Shown piece by piece: positions 35,890 to 44,025 of a stretch of DNA of 64,000 nt; the first letter of the stretch is position 1; each line of letters begins with the position of its first letter. The translations under genes and the position numbers were made by a program. The stretch comes from Saccharopolyspora hordei. Lineage in GTDB: Bacteria; Actinomycetota; Actinomycetes; Mycobacteriales; Pseudonocardiaceae. The stretch covers positions 2,207,001 through 2,271,000 of the forward strand of contig NZ_JACCFJ010000001.1 in assembly GCF_013410345.1 (NCBI RefSeq), in the 5' to 3' direction. The notes beneath the pieces were generated by a model, which made no database searches, was not told the origin of the DNA, and saw nothing but the letters and a program-made list of their open reading frames with translations.

Positions 35890-36644
35890 GATGTCTCCGA
35901 GGGTGCGAAGGGGATGCCGGAACCGGCGTGCGGGACGACGCGCGCAGCGGGGCGCAGCCGGAACGGGTGGGGTTTGGAGCGGGGCAGTGCGTGCGGGGCT
36001 ACCGCGCGTCCCGACACCCTGCGGAGGTGACGCGGCGGAGGTCCACGTGGAGTCGCTGCACGAGCAGCCGCCACTGATCGCCATGCGTCATGCGGGTCAG
36101 TGAAACAGATGCCGCCGTCGAGTGGCACCGCCTCCCAGACTGCGGGAGGCCGGGTTGCGGTGATCGCGACGATCTGTGCGCAAGGCCACCTGAGGCGGTG
36201 GACGATCTCGCGACAGCGGTCGGCCGCACTGCTCGCGGGCGTCGCGCGCGGGCGTCCGCTGTGGACCGACGCGGGTTCGGCGCGGTGCGCGGCGACCGCG
36301 GGCGGGCGTCGCGATCACGTCCATGACCTGCGGCAACGGCGTGGCGATCATCGTCCGTCCGGCGGCCGGGACCGGGGCTGGCCGTGGTGGAGCTGAGCGC
36401 TGTCCCCGTGCGCCGTCGTTATCGGGAGGTCATCTTCTCTCGATACCCAGAGTGATTGTCCGCGTGATGTCCGTGGCGTGATGTTCAGGTGAGCGGGGGA
36501 TAGCTTGCGCCTGTTGATGACTCTCAGCTACGTTCGCCGCTCGTACGTCACGGTTCGGTCACGACGACGCCTCGCTCCCCCGAGAGGTGATCCCCGCGCC
36601 CCCGAGCGGGCAGTGGCCGGACCTCCCCGAGACGGAAGGTGGAG
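35890..36644. other. 755-bp gene-poor intergenic region
   Basis: No frame with convincing coding character. It holds a 7-bp hairpin (GCCTCCC 36130-36136, GGGAGGC 36144-36150) not next to any gene end, and a longer-range 12-bp inverted repeat, GTGATCGCGACG (36160-36171) with its complement at 36307-36318. The right part is the promoter and leader of the M23 peptidase gene, which in other actinomycetes can contain regulatory RNA; I recognise none here. Confidence 0.5.
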
Positions 36645-37409
36645 ATGGGCAAGCACCGCAAGGAGGGTGGTCGTACCCCGAAGGCCGCCCTCCCCCTACG
36701 GAACAAGGTCTTCGCAGCGGTGGTGGCCGGTGGTGCCTTCGCCGCCGTGGGACAGCCACTGGCTGCGGCAGGCGGGTCCGAGGCCCCGCACCGCAGCACC
36801 GCGGTGCACCCGCTCGCCGGGACCAAGCCGCTGAACCGAGCGATCACCGGGACCCCGACCAGCCCGGCCTCGGTCCAGCTGCTGGCGCCGGCGCCCGCCA
36901 CCGACTCGGCCCGGGAGTCGGCGCAGGTCGACAAGGCCGAGGCCATCGCGCGGGCCCGCGCGGAAGCCGAGCGCGCGGCCGAGGCCAAGCGGGCTGAGGA
37001 GGAAGCGGCCCGCAAGGCGGCGAACAGCTTCGTCAAGCCGGCGGAGGGCACCTTCACCTCCGGCTTCGGTGCCCGCTGGGGCTCCAGCCACCGGGGCATC
37101 GACATCGCCAACAAGATCGGCACCCCGATCCGCGCGGTGACCGCGGGCACCGTGATCGACGCCGGCCCGGCCAGCGGCTTCGGCCAGTGGATCCGGATCA
37201 AGCACGACGACGGCACGATCACCGTCTACGGCCACATCAACACCATCGACGTCGACGAGGGCGACCGGGTCGGCGCCGGCGACCAGATCGCCACGATGGG
37301 CAACCGCGGCCAGTCCACCGGTCCGCACCTGCACTTCGAGGTGCACGTGGACGGCACCAAGACCAACCCCCTGCCGTGGCTGCGCGACCGCGGCATCGAG
37401 GTGCGGTGA
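36645..37409 (+). CDS. Secreted M23-family peptidase (LytM domain)
   Basis: A 254-residue protein. Residues 18-40 form a signal peptide or anchor (RNKVFAAVVAGGAFAAVGQPLAAAG). Residues about 95-125 are a charged helix rich in Ala, Glu and Arg, a likely coiled coil. The C-terminal LytM domain has all zinc and catalytic elements: HRGIDIANKIGTPI (His149, Asp153), YGHIN, and GPHLHFEVHV (His228, His230). It should therefore be an active peptidoglycan endopeptidase rather than a degenerate activator. ATG 36645 follows GGAAGGTGG. Confidence 0.92.
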   Translation: MGKHRKEGGRTPKAALPLRNKVFAAVVAGGAFAAVGQPLAAAGGSEAPHRSTAVHPLAGTKPLNRAITGTPTSPASVQLLAPAPATDSARESAQVDKAEAIARARAEAERAAEAKRAEEEAARKAANSFVKPAEGTFTSGFGARWGSSHRGIDIANKIGTPIRAVTAGTVIDAGPASGFGQWIRIKHDDGTITVYGHINTIDVDEGDRVGAGDQIATMGNRGQSTGPHLHFEVHVDGTKTNPLPWLRDRGIEVR

Positions 37410-37426
37410 GCACCTCCCCCTGAGCA

Positions 37427-37467
37427 GCCGCCCGGGACCTGGAATCCCCCGACAGGTTCCGGGCGGC
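37427..37467. terminator. Hairpin between the M23 and sigma-factor genes
   Basis: GCCGCCCGGGACCTG (37427-37441) pairs with CAGGTTCCGGGCGGC (37453-37467), 15 bp with one G-U, between two convergent stops. Confidence 0.7.
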
Positions 37468-37482
37468 TTCCCATCCCGCGGG

Positions 37483-38298
37483 TCAGTCCGCGGCGGTCTC
37501 GGCGGGCGTGTCGTCCTCGAGGCGCTGCCGGAGCCAGCTGAGCGTGCGGGCCAGCAGCCGGGAGACGTGCATCTGGGAGATGCCGATCTGCTCGGCGATC
37601 TGGGTCTGCGTCATGCCGCGGAAGAACCGCATCACCAGGATCCGCCGCTCCCGGTCCGGCAGGGTCTCCAGCAGCGGCCGCACCATCTCCCGGTTCTCCA
37701 CCTCGGCGAGCTCGGCGTCGTCGGAGCCGATCGCATCGCCCAGAGGGATCTCGTCGGTGTCGGTGAGCAGCTCGTCCAGCGACGCGCTGCGGTAGGCGTT
37801 GCCCGCCTCCAGGCCGTGGTAGACCTCGTCGACGCTGATGCCGAGGTGCTTGGCCAGTTCGCTCGGCGTCGGCGCCCGGCCCAGCTCCTGCGACAGGCGG
37901 GAGATCGCCGCCGACACCGACAGGTGCAGCTCCTGCAGGCGGCGTGGCATCCGCACCGCCCAGCCGGTGTCGCGGAAGTGGCGCCGCACCTCGCCCATGA
38001 TCGTCGGGACCGCGTAGGACAGGAAGTCCACCCCGCGCTCCGGGTCGAACCGGTCCACCGCGTTGATCAGGCCCAGGGTGGCGACCTGCGTCAGGTCCTC
38101 CTGCGACTCACCGCGGTGGCTGAAGCGGCGGGCGATGTGCTCGGCCACCGGCAGGTGCTCGGTGACCAGTTTGTCCCGCAGCTCCGAGTAGCGGGGGTCT
38201 TGCTTGTCCAACTTCGCGAGCTCGCCGAAGAGCGGCGCCAGCCGATCGTAGCGCTCGTTGCGCGAATGTGCCGTCGGCTTGGAGTCCGCTCGTCTCAC
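37483..38298 (-). CDS. sigF: SigF/SigB-type stress or sporulation sigma factor
   Basis: A 271-residue group 3 sigma factor. Region 2 reads LPVAEHIARRFSHRGESQEDLTQVATLGLINAVDRFDPERGVDFLSYAVPTIMGEVRRHFRD. Region 3 follows (RMPRRLQELHLSVSAAISRLSQELGRAPTPSELA) and region 4 is ILVMRFFRGMTQTQIAEQIGISQMHVSRLLARTLSWLR. Overlaps the upstream anti-sigma gene by 4 bp, so the pair is co-translated, as in SigF/RsbW modules of mycobacteria and streptomycetes. Which of the several SigF paralogues it is cannot be told. Confidence 0.93.
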   Translation of the reverse strand: MRRADSKPTAHSRNERYDRLAPLFGELAKLDKQDPRYSELRDKLVTEHLPVAEHIARRFSHRGESQEDLTQVATLGLINAVDRFDPERGVDFLSYAVPTIMGEVRRHFRDTGWAVRMPRRLQELHLSVSAAISRLSQELGRAPTPSELAKHLGISVDEVYHGLEAGNAYRSASLDELLTDTDEIPLGDAIGSDDAELAEVENREMVRPLLETLPDRERRILVMRFFRGMTQTQIAEQIGISQMHVSRLLARTLSWLRQRLEDDTPAETAAD

Positions 38299-38702
38299 AC
38301 GTGTGCCGTCCGTCCTTTGGTCAACTCGATCCGCACCAGGTTGCTGCCGTCACCGGCAGCGTGACCCGACTCGACCGAGGTTGACACATCGTCGGCAAGA
38401 GCGCTCAACACGCGCCAGCTGAACGTGTCCTTCCGCGGCCCGAAGGCGTCGTGGCTCGCCACCTCGGCGGTCATCGACAGCTCGTCGTCCGTGGTCCGGA
38501 ACCGGCACACCAGGGTCGCGTCCGGTGCCGCCAACCGGATCAGCGAGGAGCAGGCCTCGTCCACCGCCAACCGCAGGTCGGCGATCGAGTCCACGTCGTA
38601 GTCGGCGCGCATCGCGAGGTCTCCGACGACAGCTCGCATCACCGCCAGCTGGGTGGGCTCGGCCGCGGTGCGCACCTCGACCACGCTCGTTGCGGATGTC
38701 AT
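38295..38702 (-). CDS. RsbW/UsfX-like anti-sigma factor
   Basis: A 135-residue GHKL-fold protein that should bind the adjacent sigma factor and hold it inactive. VDSIADLRLAVDEACSSLIRLA is the N box in the UsfX form, and the C-terminal WRVLSALADDVSTSVE..LVRIELTK covers the rest of the ATP fold. ATG 38702 (GAGGGG upstream) is preferred to in-frame starts at 38738 and 38789. Ends 4 bp inside sigF. No anti-anti-sigma gene is next to it, so control must come from elsewhere. Confidence 0.85.
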   Translation of the reverse strand: MTSATSVVEVRTAAEPTQLAVMRAVVGDLAMRADYDVDSIADLRLAVDEACSSLIRLAAPDATLVCRFRTTDDELSMTAEVASHDAFGPRKDTFSWRVLSALADDVSTSVESGHAAGDGSNLVRIELTKGRTAHV

Positions 38703-38831
38703 CGGCTCGCCCCTCGCGACCTCGCGTTCCACGCTCATCCCGGGCCACCTCGTCTCGGTCGGTGCGGCGCGACCATCACTCGCAGTCACCTGCGTACCCG
38801 AGCCCCGGACCGAACAAACGGACGCTCCGGG

Positions 38832-39461
38832 TCACACGAGGCTGCTCCAGTAGTCCCAGAACCGCACCAGGATCAGAACGACGATCACCAGATACCACAG
38901 GACTAGCACCACGCTGTGGACCTTGTGAAGCGCCACGCCGAGGGAACGGCCCCCGCCGAGGTGGCTCTCGGTGAGGTTGTGCAGCGTGGTGTACCAGAAC
39001 AGCGCGATGGTGACGACCCACACGACCATGCAGTACGGGCACAGCGCGCCGATCTCGTAGAGGCTCTGCACCACCAGCCAGTGGATGAAGACCACCGCGA
39101 GGGTGGTGCCCGCCTGCATCCCCAGCCAGAACCAGCGGGGCGGGCGGAAGCCGGCCAGCACCGCGACCCCGGCGGTGACCACCACCGGGAACGCAGCCAC
39201 CCCGATCAGCGGGTTCGGGAAGCCCAGCAGCGCGGCCTGCGGGCTGTCCATCACCGAACCGCAGGAGACGATCGGGTTGATGCTGCAGGTCGGCACGTAG
39301 TCCGGGTCGACCAGCTTCTCCAGCTTCTCGACGACGAGCGCGAAGGAGCTGGCCAGCCCGACGAGCCCGCCCACGACGTAGAGCCAGCCCAGGCCGCGGG
39401 GCTGCCGGGGCGCGCTCGGGTCCTCGGGCGCGGTCCGGTCGACGGCGTGGGCGGTGGTCAC
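38832..39461 (-). CDS. Vitamin K epoxide reductase (VKOR) family protein
   Basis: A 209-residue, five-helix membrane protein that reoxidises DsbA-type thiol oxidases using quinone. The loop cysteines are in CSINPIVSCGSVMDSPQAALLG, and the redox CPYC motif is in GALCPYCMVVW (about residues 140-143). GTG 39461 overlaps the dsbA stop (GTGA). Same-operon dsbA makes the pairing explicit. Actinobacteria generally use VKOR in place of DsbB. Confidence 0.93.
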   Translation of the reverse strand: MTTAHAVDRTAPEDPSAPRQPRGLGWLYVVGGLVGLASSFALVVEKLEKLVDPDYVPTCSINPIVSCGSVMDSPQAALLGFPNPLIGVAAFPVVVTAGVAVLAGFRPPRWFWLGMQAGTTLAVVFIHWLVVQSLYEIGALCPYCMVVWVVTIALFWYTTLHNLTESHLGGGRSLGVALHKVHSVVLVLWYLVIVVLILVRFWDYWSSLV

Positions 39462-40210
39462 TTGGCCAGCTCCGCGTCCAGCTTGCTGCGGAAGGCCTGG
39501 GCGACCTGCTCCCAGGTCTTCACGTCGGCGCCCGGCTCGAACTTGCGGCCGTTGATGAAGAGGGTCGGGGTGCCCTTCACCCCGGCGCGGTCGCCGTCCG
39601 CGAGGTCGGCGTCGATCTTGGCGCTCACCTGCGGCGAGGCGGCGTCCGCGCGGAACTTCGCCACGTCCAGGCCGATGCGCTGGGCGTACTGCTCGAACAG
39701 CCCCTGCGCCTTGGCCACGTCCTCGGAGACCTTGCCGTCCGGGGTGACCGCCCACTCCATGTAGTTGTCGTAGAGGGCGTGGTACATCTCGCGGTACTTG
39801 CCCTGCAGCGCGGCGGCCTCGGCGGCCTGCGCGGCCGGCCGGGCCAGCGGGTGGGCCTTCTGCAGCGGGTAGTTGCGGGTGACGAAGTTGATCTTGCCCG
39901 CGTACTCCTGCTCGACCTTCTTGGTCAGGTTCGTGTAGTAGTCCCAGCAGGCGGGGCACTGGTAGTCGAGGAACTCGACCACCGTGACCTTGCTGTCCGG
40001 CGACTCGAGGAGCGCGTTGCTGTCCGGCTTGCGCAGCAGCTCGGCCGCCACCGGCGGGCCGGCGGGCTGCTCGGCACTGGTGCCGCCGTCGCGGTTGAAC
40101 CACAGCACGCCGCCGATCACGCCCACCGCCACCACGACCACGATCGCGGTGAGGATGACGTTGATGGACGGCCCGCTTCCCTTGGTCAGCGGATTCGTGT
40201 TCTTCGACAT
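39458..40210 (-). CDS. DsbA-like membrane-anchored thiol oxidase
   Basis: A 250-residue protein with one N-terminal helix (VILTAIVVVVAVGVIGGVLWF) and an extracytoplasmic thioredoxin fold. The active site is CPAC in FLDYQCPACWDYY (about residues 84-87), with the cis-Pro loop in GVKGTPTLFING. It introduces disulfides into secreted proteins and is recycled by VKOR encoded immediately downstream (4-bp overlap). ATG 40210 is chosen over a GTG or ATG-type extension of 17 residues that is Pro/Arg-rich. Confidence 0.93.
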   Translation of the reverse strand: MSKNTNPLTKGSGPSINVILTAIVVVVAVGVIGGVLWFNRDGGTSAEQPAGPPVAAELLRKPDSNALLESPDSKVTVVEFLDYQCPACWDYYTNLTKKVEQEYAGKINFVTRNYPLQKAHPLARPAAQAAEAAALQGKYREMYHALYDNYMEWAVTPDGKVSEDVAKAQGLFEQYAQRIGLDVAKFRADAASPQVSAKIDADLADGDRAGVKGTPTLFINGRKFEPGADVKTWEQVAQAFRSKLDAELAK

Positions 40211-40367
40211 CGGGGCTTTCACCTTCGGCCTGGTCCAGGGGGTGCGTCCAGTTTCCCGCATTCACCCTGTCGTGGATCGGAGCGGGGTGGGACTCACAGC
40301 TGTCTCACAGGTCGCTCTCAGCTTCGGCCGGTTTGCCGTTCCTCGCCGCTCGGGTACGCAAGGTCGC

Positions 40368-41363
40368 GTGAACGACCCGCTGCGCTTGGTCGACCGGTCC
40401 GAGCAGGCCAGGCTCCGCGCCTGGCGCGGTGGCACCTGGCACGAGCCGACGCTGGCGACCCTGACCCACCACCGGTTCTCCGACTCCGACTGGCTGTTCG
40501 AACGCAAGCTGGACGGGGTGCGGGTGATCGCCGGCTGCGACGGCGGCCGCCCGGTGCTGTGGTCGCGCAACCGCAAGCGGGTCGACGCCGCCTACCCCGA
40601 GGTCGTGGACGCGCTGGTGGAGCAGTGCGCCGACCGGTTCGTCATCGACGGCGAGGTGGTCGCCTTCGAGGGCGACCGGACCAGCTTCGCCCGGCTGCAG
40701 AAGCGCATCCACCTCACCGACCCGGAGGCTGCCCGGCGGACCGGGGTGGCGGTGCACTACTACGTGTTCGACCTGATCGCCTTCGGCGGCGTGGACCTGA
40801 CCGGGCTGTCGCTGCGCACCAGGAAGCGGCTGCTGCGCGAGTGCTTCGAGTTCGCCGACCCGCTGCGGTTCAGCGCTCACCGGGTGGGCGACGGCGAGGC
40901 GTTCTTCCGCGAGGCCTGCCGCCGCGGGTGGGAGGGCCTGATCGCCAAGCGCGCGGACCGGCCCTACCGGGCCGGGCGCAGCCGCGACTGGCTGAAGTTC
41001 AAGTGCGTCTCGGACCAGGAGTTCGTCATCGGCGGGTTCACCGACCCCAAGGGCGGTCGGTCCGGCTTCGGCGCCCTGCTGATCGGCTACTACCAGGGCG
41101 GGCGCCTGCGCTACGCGGGCAAGGTCGGCACCGGCTACGACGAGCGGACGTTGCGGGAGCTGCGGGCCGAGCTGGACCGTCGGGCCCGGACGAGCTCGCC
41201 CTTCGCCGACGACGTCGCCGAGCCGGGGGCGCACTGGGTGGCCCCGGAGCTGGTGGCCCAGATCGGCTTCACCGAGTGGACGGAGGACGGCAAGCTCCGC
41301 CACCCCCGGTTCTCCGGACTGCGCAACGACAAGCGCCCCGAGGACGTGGTCCGCGAGGCCTGA
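40368..41363 (+). CDS. ATP-dependent DNA ligase (LigD ligase-domain type)
   Basis: A 331-residue stand-alone ligase. Motif I is FERKLDGVRVIAG with the adenylated Lys near residue 47. Other elements are FVIDGEVVAF (motif III region), EGLIAKRADRPYRAGRSRDWLKFKC (motifs IV-V) and the C-terminal OB fold ending WTEDGKLRHPRFSGLRNDKRPEDVV, typical of LigD ligase domains. GTG 40368 gives the domain's normal boundaries. The polymerase and phosphoesterase modules of LigD and a Ku gene are absent here, so it acts either with partners elsewhere or in another repair role (LigC-like). Confidence 0.9.
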   Translation: MNDPLRLVDRSEQARLRAWRGGTWHEPTLATLTHHRFSDSDWLFERKLDGVRVIAGCDGGRPVLWSRNRKRVDAAYPEVVDALVEQCADRFVIDGEVVAFEGDRTSFARLQKRIHLTDPEAARRTGVAVHYYVFDLIAFGGVDLTGLSLRTRKRLLRECFEFADPLRFSAHRVGDGEAFFREACRRGWEGLIAKRADRPYRAGRSRDWLKFKCVSDQEFVIGGFTDPKGGRSGFGALLIGYYQGGRLRYAGKVGTGYDERTLRELRAELDRRARTSSPFADDVAEPGAHWVAPELVAQIGFTEWTEDGKLRHPRFSGLRNDKRPEDVVREA

Positions 41364-41374
41364 CCCTCACACCT

Positions 41375-41420
41375 GTCGTGAGTGCGGGAACCGGCTGGGA
41401 CCGGCTTCCGCACTCACGAC
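41375..41420. terminator. Long hairpin terminator, second member of the repeat family
   Basis: GTCGTGAGTGCGG (41375-41387) pairs with CCGCACTCACGAC (41408-41420), loop containing two ACCGGCT-like copies. It lies between convergent stops at 41363 and 41433. Near-identical in stem and loop to 8498-8551. Confidence 0.75.
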
Positions 41421-41432
41421 CCCCACGGAACC

Positions 41433-41588
41433 TCAGCGGCTGATCTCGATCGCGGCGTTGCTGGCCGCCGGCTGCACCGGGACTTGGGTCTGTGCAGGAC
41501 TGGGGCTCCACGCCGCGAGCAGGACGGTCGTGACGACCATCAACACCGTTCCGACAACCGACACGATCGTGCGGCTGTTGCTCTGCAT
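41433..41588 (-). CDS. Small exported or membrane peptide (51 aa)
   Basis: ATG 41588, with GGAGG well placed upstream, encodes 51 residues: a short polar head, a hydrophobic segment (VSVVGTVLMVVTTVLLAAW) and a Pro/Gln/Ala-rich tail. It could be a signal peptide with a 25-residue product or a single-pass membrane peptide. No family recognised. Confidence 0.55.
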   Translation of the reverse strand: MQSNSRTIVSVVGTVLMVVTTVLLAAWSPSPAQTQVPVQPAASNAAIEISR

Positions 41589-42204
41589 GGCGAGTGCCTC
41601 CGGCTTTCGTGCGCAGGGATGAGGGTGGATCGCGGCGACGCCTGACCGGCGTCCCACCAGGGGTGTCGCCGCCGAGTGGAACAACGTTAGCGACCTGCTC
41701 ACATGTTCCTCCTGTGATGCGGAACTCCCTGGTCAGGGGCGGTTTTCGGCTCCCTGCAACGGCTTTCGTCGCCCGGCGTGGTGGGTCGATGACCCTGCGT
41801 CGTCCAGCCGCGTGCGCAGGGGCTTCACCGGGTCGGGCGCGTCGTTTTCCCCGTAGCGGCAGGTGAAGGATCAGTCGCCGGTTGCAGTGGATCACCGGCG
41901 CTCCCGCGCGTGCGCACTCGGTCGCCGTCGGTGTCGGCTCGTTGACCCGGCGTGTCGACCTCGGGCGGGAGGTGCGCGGCCGGGGCTGCCAGCAGCTGCA
42001 GGTGACGGATCGGTGGCGCGGCGGTCCCCGTCGGCCGCGAGGCAGGATCTCCACCGCTGCAAGGGGAGGATCATCGATCTCGTCGTTCGCACCGACGCGC
42101 TGCGCGGGTCTCCGTCGCCGTGGGCGATGGGTCGACGACCCTCTGTGGCGTGTCGGCTGCACGGAGGATTCCCCGTCGCTGCGCGCGAAGGATCACCCGG
42201 GCGC
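41589..42204. repeat. 616-bp noncoding region with degenerate internal repeats
   Basis: No credible gene. Two kinds of motif recur: GGGTCGATGACCCTGCG (41783 region), with relatives near 41936-41952 and 42129-42145, and a GC(T/A)GC-purine-rich-GAAGGATCA motif at 41856-41873, 42055-42073 and 42177-42195. The pattern suggests three diverged copies of a unit of about 120-200 bp. Function unknown; alignment by dot plot would be needed to define the unit. Confidence 0.4.
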
Positions 42205-42900
42205 TCAGGAGCCCGAGACGCTCGTCGGGTCGTGCGACCAGAACCCCGCTCCCTGCAAGTGGTGGATCAGCAGCTCCCCGGAGCGGACCACGTGCTCGTG
42301 CATCGTCTCCCGCGCGGCGACCGGGTCGTGCTGGCGCAGCGCGATCAGCAGCGCGCGGTGGTCGTCGGCCGCCATCTGGCGCCAGCCGGGCAAGGTCGCG
42401 GCGACGTGCTGGGGCGCGTAGCGCACCGCGATGCCCAGGAACCACGCCAGCTTCGGCGACTCCGCGACCTGCCACAGCAGCGCGTGGAAGCGCGTCACCA
42501 GTCCGCCCATGTCGGCCAGCACGAACTGCGCGGCGAACTGCATCTCCTCCACCAGGGCGGCGAGTTCGGCGAGTTCGTCGGCACCGATCCGCTCCGCGGC
42601 GCGGGCGGTGAGCTCCCCGGCGATCCCGGCCAGCAGCTGGTGCGCGTCGGCGAAGTCGTGGCGGCTCAGCGGGGCCACCGTGAAGCCGCGGCGTGGTTCC
42701 AGGTCGACGAAGCCCTCGCCGCGGAGCGTCAGCAGTGCCTCGCGGACCGGGGTGACGCTGACCCCGAGGTGGTCGGCGAGCCGTTCCAGGTGCAGGTGGT
42801 CGCCCGACCGGAGGCGGCCGGTGATGATCCACTCACGCAGCCGGCCGGCCAGCTCGTCGGGCAGCCGCGGGGACTGCGCGCGCGTCGCCGCGTGGCTCAC
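42205..42900 (-). CDS. GntR-family regulator, FCD subfamily
   Basis: A 231-residue regulator. The winged helix is LAGRLREWIITGRLRSGDHLHLERLADHLGVSVTPVREALLTLRGEGFVDLEPRRGFTVAPL; the FCD domain follows, with FHALLWQVAESPKLAWFL and DDHRALLIALRQHDPVAARETMHEHVVRS containing the usual metal-binding His residues. GTG 42900. Divergent from a TesB-type thioesterase 120 bp away, which is the most likely target. Confidence 0.88.
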   Translation of the reverse strand: MSHAATRAQSPRLPDELAGRLREWIITGRLRSGDHLHLERLADHLGVSVTPVREALLTLRGEGFVDLEPRRGFTVAPLSRHDFADAHQLLAGIAGELTARAAERIGADELAELAALVEEMQFAAQFVLADMGGLVTRFHALLWQVAESPKLAWFLGIAVRYAPQHVAATLPGWRQMAADDHRALLIALRQHDPVAARETMHEHVVRSGELLIHHLQGAGFWSHDPTSVSGS

Positions 42901-43019
42901 CGCTCGGACACCTCCTGCGGCGTGCCGGTCGTGGACCGCGTCGCGAGCGGGGCGGCCGCGAGTGTGTCGCGTGTCACGGGGAACTTGATACCACCCGTCG
43001 CAAGTAGTTGGTTCGGTCC

Positions 43020-43868
43020 GTGGACGTTCCTCGCCTGGCTGACCTGCTCGACCTCGCCGAGCGGGGGGCCGACCGGTTCCTCGGCGGCACGCAGCCGCTG
43101 CCCCGGCCCCGCACCTTCGGCGGGCTGTTGCTGGCCCAGTCGATCGCCGCGGCGGGCCGCACCGTGCCCGCGGACCGGCCGGTGCACTCGATGCACGCGC
43201 TGTTCGTGCGGGCGGCCGACGCGGCCTCGCCGGTGGAGTACGCGGTCGACCGGGTCCGGGACGGCGGAGCGACCTCGTCGCGCCGGGTGATCGCCAGCCA
43301 GGGCGGGGTCGAGGTGTTCACCGCGCTGGTGTCGTTCCAGCGCGACCGCGACGGGCTGCGGCACCAGGCCGAGCCGCCGTCGGCGACGGCGCCCGAGGAG
43401 CTGCCGCCGCTGCACGAGCGCTTCGCCGACTCCGACGTGCCGGTCCCGGACTGGTGGCGCCTGCCGCGGGCGATCGAGCTGCGCCACGTCGACCGCACCC
43501 CGTACCCGCCGCCGGTCGAGCCCGTCGACGACTCCCGGCACCTGGTGTGGATGCGCGCCCCGGAGAAGCTGCCGGACGAGCCCCTGCTGCACGCCTGCGC
43601 GCTGGCCTACGCGTCGGACATGACCCTGCTGGAGCCGGTGTTCCTGCTGCACGGCGTCGACCGGCACGCCACGGGGGTGCAGCTGGCCAGCCTGGATCAC
43701 GCCATGTGGTTCCACGAAGACCTCCGAGCCGACGAGTGGCTGCTCTACGACCAGGACTGCCCGGTGGCGGCGGGCGGCCGCGTGCTTGGACGCGGCAACG
43801 TCTTCGACCGTTCCGGCCGGCACGTCGCCACGGTCGCCCAGGAGGGCCTCCTGCGCATCCCCCGCTGA
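43020..43868 (+). CDS. Acyl-CoA thioesterase (TesB-like)
   Basis: A 282-residue double-hotdog thioesterase, paralogue of the gene at 17831. It has RTFGGLLLAQSIAAAGRTV, VHSMHALFVRAAD, SYASDMTLL-like (AYASDMTLLEPVF) and SLDHAMWFHEDLRADEWLLYD followed by RGNVFDRSGRHVATVAQEGLLR. GTG 43020 is used; a TTG four codons earlier is possible. Divergent from an FCD-type GntR regulator. Confidence 0.9.
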   Translation: MDVPRLADLLDLAERGADRFLGGTQPLPRPRTFGGLLLAQSIAAAGRTVPADRPVHSMHALFVRAADAASPVEYAVDRVRDGGATSSRRVIASQGGVEVFTALVSFQRDRDGLRHQAEPPSATAPEELPPLHERFADSDVPVPDWWRLPRAIELRHVDRTPYPPPVEPVDDSRHLVWMRAPEKLPDEPLLHACALAYASDMTLLEPVFLLHGVDRHATGVQLASLDHAMWFHEDLRADEWLLYDQDCPVAAGGRVLGRGNVFDRSGRHVATVAQEGLLRIPR

Positions 43869-44025
43869 TCCCGCCTCACCCCGGCCCCCGCGGCGCGACC
43901 TCAACGCCCGCCCGCGCCCACCGCGACGAGGCGAAGGGCACCTCCCGTGGACGTCGCTGCGGGGGTCGGGAGGCGGGGCGGCGAGTGGGGGTGGGGGTGG
44001 GTTCCCGGCCGGTATCGTTCCTCTC

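Noticed and set aside
36100-36396. 98-codon plus-strand frame in the gap before the M23 gene
   Set aside because: No ribosome-binding site, Arg/Gly-rich without hydrophobic pattern; better explained as noncoding.
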